Below, in pieces: positions 46,654 through 58,164 of a stretch of DNA of 64,000 nucleotides. This stretch comes from Straminergon stramineum (taxonomy: Eukaryota; Streptophyta; Bryopsida; Hypnales; Calliergonaceae). Where the stretch lies: positions 19,742,019 through 19,806,018 of the forward strand of contig OY987270.1 of assembly GCA_963920665.1 (NCBI GenBank), written 5' to 3'. How positions within the stretch are numbered: the stretch's first letter is position 1; each line of letters begins with the position of its first letter. The notes below the pieces were generated by a model, which saw only the letters and a list, made by a program, of their open reading frames with translations, was not told where the DNA came from and did not search any database. The position numbers and the translations under genes were made by a program.

Positions 46654-48746
46654 ATGGCATAATGTTTAGTTGGTTCTTGTTGGAGGTTTGAAGATTATTT
46701 AAGATTATTTTTCCATGCATTTTTTGGACATTATATGAATAAACTGTAAATATCCCCAAAAGATGAAAATAGGTTTAACTTAGAATGACCTTAGTCTCTC
46801 ATGAATTGAATAAATGTATTTTAGGCAAGGATTTATAGGGTTTGATTTTAGAAAGGGGTTGCAATAGGTGACTTGTACAATAAGTTGCATGTATTGCACA
46901 TGTAATCGTCAAATGAGCATTTGATCATGGTTTGCATTTGGAAATTGTCTCAATTTTTGTTGGATCTTGTTGGCACTTCTGAGAGAGTTCTAGATTCTCT
47001 TAGCTTTATCGTCCAAAATTTTGAGATGTTGGAGATTTTCATACTTATGCATAGACATTCTAAGCAACTCGTAAGGGCACTACTATTAGGGGTTGTTACA
47101 CCTTTATGAAGAATGAAACTTCTATAATGAATGAGAAGGTATGGAGTATAAAGAGGAGCCAATGGAGAAGGTATAACTCCCCTCTTGTGTCTTGTGGAAA
47201 ATAAGAATGGAGAATGAAGAATGAGATTTACTTGTGATTCAAGATGTGGTAATAAAGTGGCATGCATTCTAGTGACCAAGCTCTCTAATGACAATTAGGG
47301 TGAAATCAACAAGTAGAGTGAAGGCAAGAAGTAAAGCCCTAAAAATTGAGCACTCGAAAACTTCTTCACACCCATTCTTCACCTCTACACAAGAAGAAAA
47401 AAACTTCTTAATCTTAAGAGAATGGTCCCTTTGCAATTCAATTAGAAAGTGTCATGTTTTCATTCTTTGAAGATTGAAAATGGGGAGATTAAGGTGTAAC
47501 AACCCCTACTGAAAGACCATGTTCACCACATTATACATCTAGGACAAAAACACATTTACCATGTTAGACCTCACAATAAATACTTTAAGACTTTCAAGTT
47601 TTTAAGAAAATTAGGGACTATGATTCTAATTTTCATGAATAGACTAGGGTTTGGGAGCTCATTTGATAAAAGAGAAATGCACCTTTGAGAAATGACATCA
47701 TTTGATAATTCAATAGAATGAATCCTACTTTCAAATTAGTTATATTGTCTACAAACTCAATCTCCAATCAAATCATTAGAGAAAATGTAAAATATAAAAC
47801 AACAAGGTTAAAAGATGAAATTATATGCAAAACTTATGGACAATGCTGTTCATTATGAGTGAAGATTATGTACAAGACTACATTGAAGATCATATAAAAA
47901 AAGTGATAGAAAAATCAGAGATTTTTTATTCACATATAAATACTTCCAATTAGAAGCTTATTCATTCAAGCCCTACATTAATGCCTATGGATAGACATGC
48001 AAAATTTACCCTATCACCTCTTTGCTTCCTATCAATTGTACCTAACAAGCAATCATGAAGAGAATACAAATTGAATACAACGTATTTCATAATCTAAACT
48101 AGCATGAACATTATATTTAGTATACAATGTTACAATCTAATTGCCCCATTGTCATCCAAACATATGGTCATGTTTTCATCCTTATAAAATTTCATCCAAA
48201 TTTGGGAAGTACTATAGAGTTAAAAATCTAGTTTTAACAAACTTAAAGAAAATTCTACATTTTCTTATATAATGGGGTACAATTGCAAATCTTGCTACAT
48301 TTGTAATCTACTACTAGAGTAAGGAATACGTGCAATTATTCTTCAATGGACTTCTCATTATTACTTTGGCTAGTGCATGGTTTTTTGTTTGTGTGCACAA
48401 ATGTTGAGTGAGGAGTTCTTTGAAAACCCTTTGAGCATATTCTTATCAATTTCATTTTTTAAGTTGAGATCCCAACTAATTGTATTTTTTTCTTATTAAT
48501 CCATTCAAGTATTGAAAAAAACAAAAAAAACATCATGAACTAGTAGAGATATTTAGCATTAGTTACCTAAAAATACACATGAATTGGAGAAATCAGGGAT
48601 GCAATGGAGAATAATGCACATACTCTAATTAGAAGACCAATGAAAGCCTATCAAAATTCAAGCCAAAAATTCTATATGAAATTCTACATGGAACTTTGAG
48701 CCCACTTAGAAGATAAATTCTAATAATTGTGCAATAAAGTGAAAAC
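46654..48746. other. AT-rich spacer, nothing recognised
   Basis: The only structure noted is an imperfect inverted pair 'TAGGGGTTGTTACACC' (about 47088) and 'GGTGTAACAACCCCTA' (about 47491), which could bound a roughly 420-bp element. Flanks were not resolved. No gene recognised. Confidence 0.4.
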
Positions 48747-49089
48747 CATTAGGGGACATTTGAGGGCTCCAAGAGTCCATTTCAGGGTTGTTCCCTGCAC
48801 TATTCCCTGTGGTGCCAGAAATTGGGAACTAGCCCATAATGGGCTGAATTTCCGAATTTTTGGAAAAATAAAATAAAGGTTTTTTCCCCAAAAATTTCTA
48901 AAAAGTACTGATAAACTTAAAATTGAATAAAAATAATAATTTTAAAAATAATTTCAAAAAGTAGAAAATATATTATTTTCTGATGTGGCAGTGACTGTGC
49001 CACGTCATATTGCTGCTGTGGCAAGTTCCCACAGTTTGGGAACTCAAGATAACTCGCAAGCTCTTGGAGTCCTCAAATTTCATCTAATG
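48747..49089. mobile_element. MITE-like inverted-repeat element, 343 bp
   Basis: The ends CATTAGGGGACATTTGAGGG and the reverse-complemented CATTAGATGAAATTTGAGGA continue with CTCCAAGAG on both, so about 24 of 29 positions match. A central palindrome AGCCCATAATGGGCT lies at 48831-48845. No clear target duplication; superfamily unknown. Confidence 0.65.
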
Positions 49090-50804
49090 CACCCAAATTT
49101 GCCTATCTTTCCATTCTTAACAAATAAGGTAGGAGGCTTGAATTGTTAGTGGGTATTTACAATCATGTAGTAGAATTGTCATGAATAGTGTAGAGAGTTT
49201 CAAAATGGATCACAATTCCTTCAATGCACTTTTTGCTTTTTACTTGTGTTTTTAATTACATTTGAGAAAAATATACATTGATGTAAGGCTAAAATAATTG
49301 AAAGCATGATGTGAATCATTCTCTGAGAGCCAAAATTATAGAAACTTCCTAGGTTTGAAGTGTTCCATTTGAAGGCTGATTTTGATTAAGATTGGTCAAG
49401 TCTATGAGCATCAATAGTGACCTATACACCTTTCACTTTGAAAATTCATATTTAATTCATTTGAAGGCAAGAAAATTACAAATTAAATTGACAATGAATT
49501 GTTTCTCTTTTCTCTTTCTACCAAAAATACAAGAAAAATACTATGCTCTATTGATTTTCCTATACAAGTTCATTTCCCCTTAGGTGCACACTTCAAGAGC
49601 CTCCTACCTTAGACTTCTATTGAAAGTGTCCCGCCTCAAAGTGCAATTTAACCATTCCTCAACTTAAATGTGATTAGTTGATTATTATTGATCTTTTAGA
49701 ATTTTAGAATTCAATATTATGACCCACTTTAGTGACAATTTCAATTTCTAGTCACCTAGGGAGAGTTACTTCCACTTTGAAAATTCATAGTAATTACATG
49801 TCTTATCCAAAAATTATACTCGGGTGTAATATTTTTTTGAAAATTCATGATTTTCCATTGCTAATGGTACAAAAATGTTCTTTTAAAAGAAAAAAGGTAC
49901 CTCCAACTTTACTGAATTGTTATTTAGACAGTTTTGGATGTTTTCACCTTCCCATATATTATCAGATGATTTTCATCTTACAATAACGTCTTAAGTAAGT
50001 ATACACCGGAATTTGCAAAATATCTCTTGCATGTATCGAATCTCCATACCTCCCTATATATATAAGGATATATATTACTCCGTAGTATATAAATGCCAGC
50101 ACATAGCAGCAGTATAGGTCCCCACTCCCCCACCTTATACGCTTGTCCCTGAATCTGCAATGCTACGAAGCTAACTCAAGCACCACAACGAGGGTTTTCC
50201 ACTGATTAGTCCTATCAATGAGTGGAACATCAGTGGTCACGACATTTTGAAAAATTAGTACAATACAGTAATGTTTCAACCTGCACTAATTTAACAGTGA
50301 CTTTGGCAATTAGTGGCACACTCTAATTGGATACATTACAGTACCTGAAAGGCTATTCACTTATCTATAGAACAGTTTAATATACGAATTGAAAGCACAA
50401 GATAAGATACTGAACACAAGTAGTTAGTTAGAACCCAACGAAAAAAGACGCAGAACAGTTGGGCGAAGTCCAGATGGAACCTGTGTTGGAATCATTATAT
50501 TACAGGATATCCGTCAAAAAAATAACTCAACCTATAGCTTCACCAAATACAGCAAAGCAACAACTCATCAATACCAAGAGTTCCATCAAAATCCAGAAGC
50601 CCTATATACTACACAATATGACAAGGATATAGCATCTGCAAGACTACTTTCGATTGTCCTACGGATATATACCTAGGCAAAAAATTGATACAAACCTTCC
50701 AAATATTCCAAAGGGAACTTATTACAGCTAATTAGAAACCACCAATACCTAACCGCCTATTCACCTCAACTACCTTTCCACACCCACACGCGAACAGAAG
50801 GATA
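49090..50804. other. Spacer and 3' flank of polygalacturonase
   Basis: AT-rich to about 50.0 kb, then more balanced. The 3' untranslated region of the polygalacturonase is expected in the last few hundred bases. No other gene recognised. Confidence 0.4.
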
Positions 50805-53800
50805 TTAGATCAGATCCTCCTCCTCAGTAAAGTCTGGACATGGCTGGGGCCGAACCAATAAGTAGGTTCCAGCAACAGAGGAGCAGTTCCAGTTCTCAGT
50901 TTCAGACTTGACGTCAAGGGCTATGTGGCCCAAGTGAATGTTGTGGAAAGGAGACTCGGGCAGCCCTAGAAACAGGCCCGCTTGAGTAATATTTTCTCCC
51001 ACGACATTCTCAATTGACACATTTTCAATCACAGGATAGTCAGTCCGATTCCAGTTGTCGTCTGGATGTTCTCCGTAGTTGCCTGCGAAAGCGATTGCGG
51101 TTCTGACGGTGTGCATCTCCAAATTGGTCACTGTTATGTTTCTGATGTAGCCTCCACGGCCCAATCCCGTTTTGAAACGTATGCCCCATCTGGCACCATA
51201 GATCATCATGTGATCAACCTGCATTCAAACGTGGCTTGAGTTTAAAATGTCATCTCAAGATTCTCTACACAGTTTACCAGAATGTATCAAAGAAGGATCA
51301 ACACTAAATAATTCTGAGCTCTTGCTCAAAAAATTAATCGAAGTCTAAAGCTATCACACGCATGTTGCCCTCGAGTGCATCTTAAGTCAACATATCAAAT
51401 CAACTCAGGCACTCAGGGCAGAAATTTCTGACCTGGACATCAGATATGCCGCCAGACATCTCACTACCGAAGGCGATCCCAGCACTGGTTCTTGTGTGTA
51501 CAGTTATACGCCGAACGTCAATGTTTTGGCTAGGCATACCATAAGCGGTACCAAACTCATCCCAGCCACTTTTGATCGCAATAGCATCGTCACCAACACT
51601 GATGTAGCAGTCTTCGATGCACACGTGTTGGCTAGAATCTGCGAAGCATCACTCTCTCGTTTACCATACAAAACCTGAACATCCTTCCAGGAATCCTTTC
51701 GAAGAAATACTGTACGAACCTAGTGCTGGATCATCAAAAAATGAAAAATCACGCTAGTTTGACTCTTATTGCCAGACGATCCAAAAAGATCTCAGTATCG
51801 TCCAGCTGTTTGTCTAAGAATTGGTACTCACTTAGGTACCTGGGTCAATGCCATCTGTATTTGGTGAATCGAAAGGAGCCAGTATGGTCATGTCCTTCAC
51901 CACTACATTCCTGAGCAGATCCACGAGTGACACTTTATCAAGATCTTTACCCTCTGTGTCTTTATCCAAACAAGAAAGTTGCCGAGGTAATTTCCGTTAT
52001 TCTTGTGTGACATCTTGGTCGTGAGAAGGGAGCACAAACACACGACAAATAAATAGCATGCTATATCAAAGCTCTAGTCAGAGGTAAATAAATTAAGAAA
52101 TTTTCTGAGACCTATAGATAAAGAAGATATCAGAATTGTGCACTTTAGCATACCTGCAATATACCGGATGAACGGTCCAAAATGGTGAGTCCCGAAAAGT
52201 GAGATTAGAAATTAAGATGTCCTTAGAATCGATAAGCTCCACCAAGTGACCCCGAGTGTAATCCAAAGTTTTATTGCGGAATGCACTCCACCATACAGCA
52301 CCCTGTCCATCAATTGTCCCATTATCACCTGCGAAGAATACAATAACCACGGGTGCGGAAACCAATTGATCATCACAAGAGTGCGAGCTAGACACAATCG
52401 GCCTCCAAAAAAGTGACTCACTTTCATCGGCTCCAGTAATAATGCATTCTATGAGTAAGTTGCTACCTGTGATGACGACGTCTTCAAGGCCTTCGCTATT
52501 GATGAGGCTACTGTGCCTTGGTCCAGGAAGCTCTCGGCCTCGACCATAAGACGGTAATCCAGGTATAATTGGATAATCCTTCATATCCTGAGGGTGAGCA
52601 CGAACACCTTTAAGTTACAGCAATTGGTATCTGATGAAAAGCCTAAAAATCGAATCAAGCCAATCATACCACGGAAGAATCTGGAAATCAAGATACGCTT
52701 AATATCTGGTTTACATCTAGTACTTACTCAAAAAAGTAGAAAAGTTCAAAGTAAAGTGATTGTGAAATTATGCATGATGAAATATGTTTTCTAAAGAACT
52801 CGGAGACTCTACGGTTAACTAACATTCAAAAGAACCCATCTCTAGGTACTAATGATGGCAGATCTGCATAGCGCCACAGCTATGCATCAAATACTAAGAT
52901 TGGAATTCATCTGAAAAGAATGGAACACGGGTGAATGGACATAAAACAAGGTTCATAGTCACTGTCTGACATTTATTGCCAAGACATCCATTTCGGGTGC
53001 CGAATTTAAACCTGAGATCCGAGAATTGTAGCCTCATTCTCCAGAAAAAGGGTCAGATGACTGATCAATTTGATGCTGCCGGTGAGCCATCGTCCAGCAG
53101 GAATGTACAATTGCACGCCACCCTTGTCAGCATAGGTGCGAAGGTAAAACATGGCATTTTCAAAGGCAAGTGTGTTTAAAGTCTTGCCATCCCCAACAGC
53201 ACCAAACTCGGTAATGGAAACGCTGTGAGGCCGATTTTTCCAGTTTTTATAGTTATCAGCACAACTTTCCGCTGTCTGTAAAACACGGAAGCCACAAACA
53301 CCAGTCAATGCTCACTGAGAGACAACGTACTCCATACCCCAAGGAAAACAAATATATTGGGGCCATAGTGTAGTAAAAAAGCATCCGAACAGGGGAAAAA
53401 GTATTCCTGGCGCATCTATCCACTTGAAGGTTCCAGATACAGTACCAGATGAATGAGCTGCCTAGACCAATGAACCAAATAAGGCCTCACATTTCAATAG
53501 CAATAACTAATGAAAGACTGGACATGTCGCTCCCACACTCGCCTAGCGTATACTTAAAATCACGTTCCATACGATTGGTATGGAGCCTTGTCAGAAGCCC
53601 GTGAAGAATCTCTACTGCTAGCATAGATGAGTGTTTAAGATGATATCTGAGAACTCATATAACTGACTAAAACAAGAGATAAACTCAGATACTTACTACC
53701 ACAGGTTCAAAGATGATCTCGTCACCGCCCAAAGAAGTTGTTGTTTCCGATGCTCCATCCCATACAGAATCGGCCGAGTTGATGTACAATGGCCGACCAA

Positions 53801-53909
53801 ATGTGCATGTTTGGCGGCAATTGTCAACACTGAGATACGCCAGGAGGAGAAGCAGGACTTGGGGACTTCGGAAGCTGAGTTTACTCGTCATCGGACCGTC
53901 GCAAAACAT
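50805..53909 (-). CDS. Polygalacturonase-like glycoside hydrolase family 28
   Basis: Seven coding exons: 53909-53697, 53275-53012, 52587-52467, 52328-52154, 51910-51840, 51638-51433, 51218-50805. All have GT-AG borders and consistent phases, giving 487 residues, a usual length for this clade. A hydrophobic stretch (about 18-28) suggests a signal peptide; the second ATG (53891) may be the true start. GH28 motifs in order: RPHSVSITEFGAVGDGKT; NTDGID (Asp277); GDDAIAIKSG (Asp298, Asp299); GIAFGSEMSGG; RFKTGLGRGG (Arg364, Lys366). The His found in motif III of classical polygalacturonases is absent (TSAGIAFGS, Ala334); I recall this being usual in this plant clade. Seven N-glycosylation sequons support secretion. 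It would hydrolyse alpha-1,4-galacturonan in the cell wall, though activity is unproven for the clade. The frame is intact. Confidence 0.93.
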
Positions 53910-55281
53910 GCGGAAAATAAAAAGTGGAATTAGGAGACCATCCGCCTTCTGCGTCTCCTCTGATGATCTAATTCCTCACGAAAAGCAGCAGGCTCCACTT
54001 TGCGGCTTCAGCTCCATTCACTTCTTGTCAGCAGTCCAACACCTGAGCTCACGTACCAAGTTTTTTCATGAGTGTAAGAATATAAGCAATGCAGAATCTC
54101 AAGACCGCACCTGATCATTCACACATCCCAATAAAAGGGACATGAACAATGCTCATAAATGACAGGCATTTGAATACAGCAAGCAGACCAAACCGACCAG
54201 AGTCTCAAAACTTTGACAAATAAGACAAGATCAGCCGTATCTATGTTTAAAGAGAAGACAACCTAAGGATCTGAATCAGGGACTGTTGCAGAGCCTATAA
54301 CACACCTTTCGATTTTCCCTATATAATCCTATCTTTCCTGCTGCATTTTCTCCAGAAGACCTTCATATCTGCATGTACAGAAGCTATGTCAACACAATTC
54401 AGACTCCAAAATAGATCTCAAGGTCAACCACCTGGCAGCCCCTAGCCCCAACATAAATAACAAGGCCGGAGGTTCAAGCAGAAACCCTAATTCCAAAGAC
54501 TAGCAACTGTCTTCCGGATAGCGACATTAGCCACGCTCATTGTTCACAAACGAGAAGGTCCCAACCAACACCACTACGAGTATTACGACAATCACAGTTC
54601 TCAAGCTTACAATTTCTACAAGCATCTACAGGGCGTCTAAAGCTGCGTTAGTCACTACTTCCAAATCACCCTGACAGATGTGAGTTTCCTTTAAATGAAA
54701 GCTTTGGTCTCATCGAGGTCAATTAACTAAATTCAACAAAAGCTAAGAAAGAAAGCGTCACTTCGTAGTGTGACCACAACTAGACTGGAATATTCTCCAG
54801 ACACGCAGTGCTTCTCTCTACACCTCAATACTCAGCAACCAATAAAGGGGAAACAAACTAAAAATCCAAAGCCTTAAAAAGCTCCCACAAGCTCGACTTC
54901 CAAGCGGAATTACGTGAAGAAATTTCCGCTCCAGCAAAAAATAAAAAATAAAAATCACCGAAATCGTGCTCATACGCAAGATCGCGGATGTTCGCCCATC
55001 AGTCGCTATACCGAACAAAAATCCTCCGAAAAAGTTCCGGGTAAAAGTATCCCCTAAAACCAGGCCGAAACATCAAGGCTGCTACCTGTCAGCGGGGCTA
55101 CAGAAACCAGAACGCTAACAAAACTAAAGCAACGCAAATCGCGCCACTCAACAACTCAGATCTGCGAGCAAGGAAGAAGGGATCGCTTTCTCTCCCTCCC
55201 TCTCTCATCTGCTGTCTCTTCAGCTCTAGCCCTTACTGCACTGCACCTCTGCCACATCACAACATCCTCCGCACATTCTTT
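53910..55281 (-). promoter_or_regulatory. Long leader region of polygalacturonase gene
   Basis: No coding frame of note. The part 55030-55255 is GC- and CpG-rich, with a GA-rich stretch (GAGAGAGGGAGGGAGAGAA on minus at about 55185-55206), typical of plant transcription start regions. With the TATA-like word at 55.285 kb, this suggests transcription starting near 55.25 kb and a leader of about 1.3 kb, probably spliced. The leader splice sites were not fixed. Confidence 0.4.
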
Positions 55282-55284
55282 GGT

Positions 55285-55290
55285 ATATAT
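55285..55290 (-). promoter_or_regulatory. TATA box candidate for polygalacturonase
   Basis: On the minus strand AAATATATACCA stands about 30 bases upstream of the start of a CpG- and GA-rich stretch. It also lies within a roughly 70-100 bp direct repeat whose other copy is beyond the SOUL fragment, at about 55.94-56.04 kb. Confidence 0.4.
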
Positions 55291-55331
55291 TTCTACTACA
55301 CCTCCACAACAATGGCCAGCCCGCCATAGTC

Positions 55332-55945
55332 AGTCAGCTTACTTCACACCTCCTCCCTTTGCAAAATTGCTCAGTCGGAATCAACTGTATCCAACAGGGA
55401 TATATCTTCATGCACGGAGTACAAGAAAAAAAAATCTTTAAACGAATGCCCACCTTCAAACATATAATTACATCGATCTTCCCGCACTTATAGGCAAAAA
55501 AATAGCTAACCAGTTTGAAATGATACTACGCGAACTTCGCATTCAAAATAGAAGATACCAGAGCTTCCTTCTCATACTTGCAAAATTACTCTCCTTCAAC
55601 ACAGATAAGAAGAACATAAGAAACAAGTGCAATAGAACACAGGGGATTATCTCAATGCAAAAAATCGTAACCAACAAAACTCGAAAAATACTGTTAACCC
55701 GAGCTTACCAAGCTCTTGTGTTACTACAGACGCAGTCATAGCAATCTTTTCTCCAGGTTCCGATCCCTTCCAACTGCAAGGGTGTTCCAATCAGACCTAA
55801 ATAACCTGGCAACAACAATCACGAACCTCCCGTCTCTTCCACTCTTTCATAGCTTCGGGATCATAAAAAACCTCAGCAAAAACGATCTCCCCTCACGATC
55901 CCTAAAATTTCGATATCGCCTTCCTTCTCCACCCCGCACTAATCC
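55332..55945 (-). pseudogene. Broken partial copy of the SOUL gene
   Basis: This matches 44274-45032 (the intron and most of exon 1 of the SOUL gene) in the same orientation, minus the 159-bp intron MITE. The exon part still reads GSEPGEKIAMTASVVTQELG before an intact GTAAGC donor, and GKRD-type surroundings upstream are recognisable. A one-base insertion in the YIGAIG region breaks the frame, the REYEP start is degraded and exon 2 is missing. It cannot make a SOUL protein. It lies directly upstream of the likely polygalacturonase promoter. Confidence 0.88.
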
Positions 55946-56041
55946 TCCCGCACATGCTCAACTGTACCTACCTTCCTGCACTAACTACTACAACTAAGTT
56001 ATTACGCCTTCACCAGCAATGGCCAGTCCGCCATAGCTGCC

Positions 56042-56754
56042 AGACACACAAGCAAACAACACACACAAACAAACGTTGCAAAAGATAAAGCCAGCTTGCT
56101 CCGCTAATTCTCATCCATCCATTCGATCGTTTTACATCCAGAGTACAGAATGCATCTCATGCTAGCTCCATTCATTGGCGATATCCCCACTTTTCATCCG
56201 ATTGGGAGATGACGAACGGGGAGTGCTTACTCAGCACCGCGAATTATCCGTTCGTGGGGTTTCTTTCTATTGGCTTAACTTAGTTTTCTTTAATCTTTTT
56301 CTATCTTTTAGAGTATCTGAGCTTTTGGGGGGGAGTTTCTTTTTGTTTGTTTTCGGGGTTTTCTTTTTATTAAGATATTCCTTTCCTTTTCTTTGGGGTT
56401 GTTTGGAGTTGAGCTGGCTGGGGGAACGGCGACGGTGATGATGATGATGTGCAGGAACTTTGGACAGAAAAAACACCCCACCAAACTTCAAAGTCATGTT
56501 TGGCACATGTCCAATGCTGTCCAATGTTGGGTTGAGCTGGAGCTTTTTGTCACTGACTGACTGGGGTTGATTTCGAACCCTGGAAGGACAGGCCCATGAC
56601 CACTGATTCCAAGGCTCACTATTCATCACTAAATTATGTTTGCTGCCATTTTGCTTGGCACCTTGTTTTCATGGAATAACTTCAGAGTTTGTTGCATGGT
56701 AAGCAATTTTGAATTCAATAAAAAAAGTCAGGAATCCTACATCTTGTATTGGAA
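56042..56754. other. Spacer leaving the gene island
   Basis: CpG falls and T-runs rise past 56.3 kb. A segment at about 56571-56640 matches, inverted, the closing block of repeat E (GTGGTCATGGGCCTGTCC). The frame 56175-56438 (plus) is Phe/Leu-rich without homology. No gene recognised. Confidence 0.4.
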
Positions 56755-56915
56755 GTAAACTGACCCTATTCGAGAGCAAATGGGAGCAAGTCTATTGTGG
56801 GCTAAATTATAGTAGTGGTGTACGTTCAAGTTCTGAAATGTACAGTACATCACTAACATGATTTAGCCCACAATGGGCTTGGGGCTCCCATTTGGTTTGG
56901 AATGGGGTTGTTTAC
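56755..56915. mobile_element. MITE-like inverted-repeat element, 161 bp
   Basis: The ends are GTAAACTGACCCTATTC and, reverse-complemented, GTAAACAACCCCATTCC. Farther in, both arms carry CAAATGGGAGC and TTGTGGGCTAAAT. The core AGCCCACAATGGGCT at 56865-56879 nearly matches the central palindrome of the 48.75 kb element. No clear target duplication. Confidence 0.65.
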
Positions 56916-57027
56916 CATAGATAGGTGACTAGACACTTTGCCTTCCCAAATAGAATTTGTGTGGTCTCTTATCACATGTGGATATTGACTAATTAAGCAG
57001 TGCCATGTGGTAATCTTTGGTTAGAAA

Positions 57028-58164
57028 AATTTATGTTTTAGAAATAGTGTTCAATGATTTTTTTTTATTGTCTTGGCACTTTTGTCATCACTTTCTTGGA
57101 TTGTTGCTTTAGTGACATGTTTTCATATTGAAAAGTTTCTTGAAGAGTTTTTCATTATGAAGATGAAAGTGTTTAATATTTTTTTAACAATTACCACTAC
57201 AAAAATATAGAGTATATAGAATGGAAATGTATAAAGGAATAAAGTTCTATTTAGGGTTACCATTGTAAAAGACTAAAAGTAGTTGAAAAGTAAAAAAAAA
57301 GATCTTGAATTTTTCTTGAGTTGTGGAACTCTTCAATGACACATTTTTATTTTATTCCTAAAAAGGTTTTGAAGGAACCCTTGATTGTTTATTATTGTTT
57401 AACAATGAAAAGTTCCTTGAAAACCTTTCAACAATCAATAATCCAAGACTCTTGTAGATAACAATTTTGAATGAATTTGAATGAGTATTTATGAGCAAGC
57501 AAACAATAAACAAACAAGATTGATCTGAAAAAACAATCCCTTTTTTTAAATACTATATCTGAATATTGATTAATTCCTAAATGTCAATGACGCTTGATTT
57601 TGGAGTTAACAAACTTTGAAACTTTATATATCTTACCAAATTATTATTTTCAATATTTTAGAGGCAAATACATTTTCAATTCTTTTTTGTAGCATCAATG
57701 TTTTTAAATGAATTTGCTATGTGAAAAAATCAAACAACAATTTTTTTTAATTTAGAAAAGATTTTGAAATGATAGAAAGAGATTGTAGTTATCCATGTTA
57801 TTTTTTATGAGGCCAAGGAAAAATATGATATTAGTAGACAATGAAAGGTTCCTTGTGTTTTTAGTTGACACTAAAAACATTGTCATTGAAGAGTTTCACC
57901 ACTTGAGTACAATTCAAGTTCTTTTTTCACCTTTTCAATACCTTCAATCTTTCACAATGGTCAACCGTGAATGAAACCTTTTTCCTTGACACTTTCTGAT
58001 ACTACATTGGTAATTGTTAAAAAATTATTAAATACTTTCATCTTCATAATGAAAAGTTCTTCAATAAACATTTCTGTATCAGAAGGTGACATTGAAGCAA
58101 GAACCAAAGAAAGTAATGAAGTACTAGGACAATAAAAAAAATCAATTGAGTACTATTCCTTAAA
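57028..58164. repeat. Long foldback inverted repeat, about 1.1 kb
   Basis: The arms 57028 to about 57400 and about 57840 to 58164 are inverted copies of each other. Landmarks: 'TTCATTATGAAGATGAAAGT' (left) against 'ACTTTCATCTTCATAATGAA' (right), 'TTTTTTAACAATTACCA' against 'GGTAATTGTTAAAAAA', and 'GAACTCTTCAATGACA' against the right-arm 'GTCATTGAAGAGTTTC'. Several hundred bases of arm surround a roughly 440-base centre. No transposase frame. A foldback or long-TIR element is likely. Confidence 0.7.

Larger units (their letters stand above)
55255..56041. repeat. Direct repeat flanking the SOUL fragment
   Basis: Sequence around 55262-55330 (landmarks ATCCTCCGCACAT and CAATGGCCAGCCCGCCATAG) recurs at about 55939-56034 (ATCCTCCCGCACATG and CAATGGCCAGTCCGCCATAG), on either side of the SOUL copy. 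The two are diverged but colinear. This could be an old duplication accompanying the insertion, or unequal exchange. Confidence 0.6.

Noticed and set aside
56560..56600. Second tRNA-like TTTCGAACCC word
   Set aside because: The surrounding sequence matches the end block of repeat E, not a tRNA.
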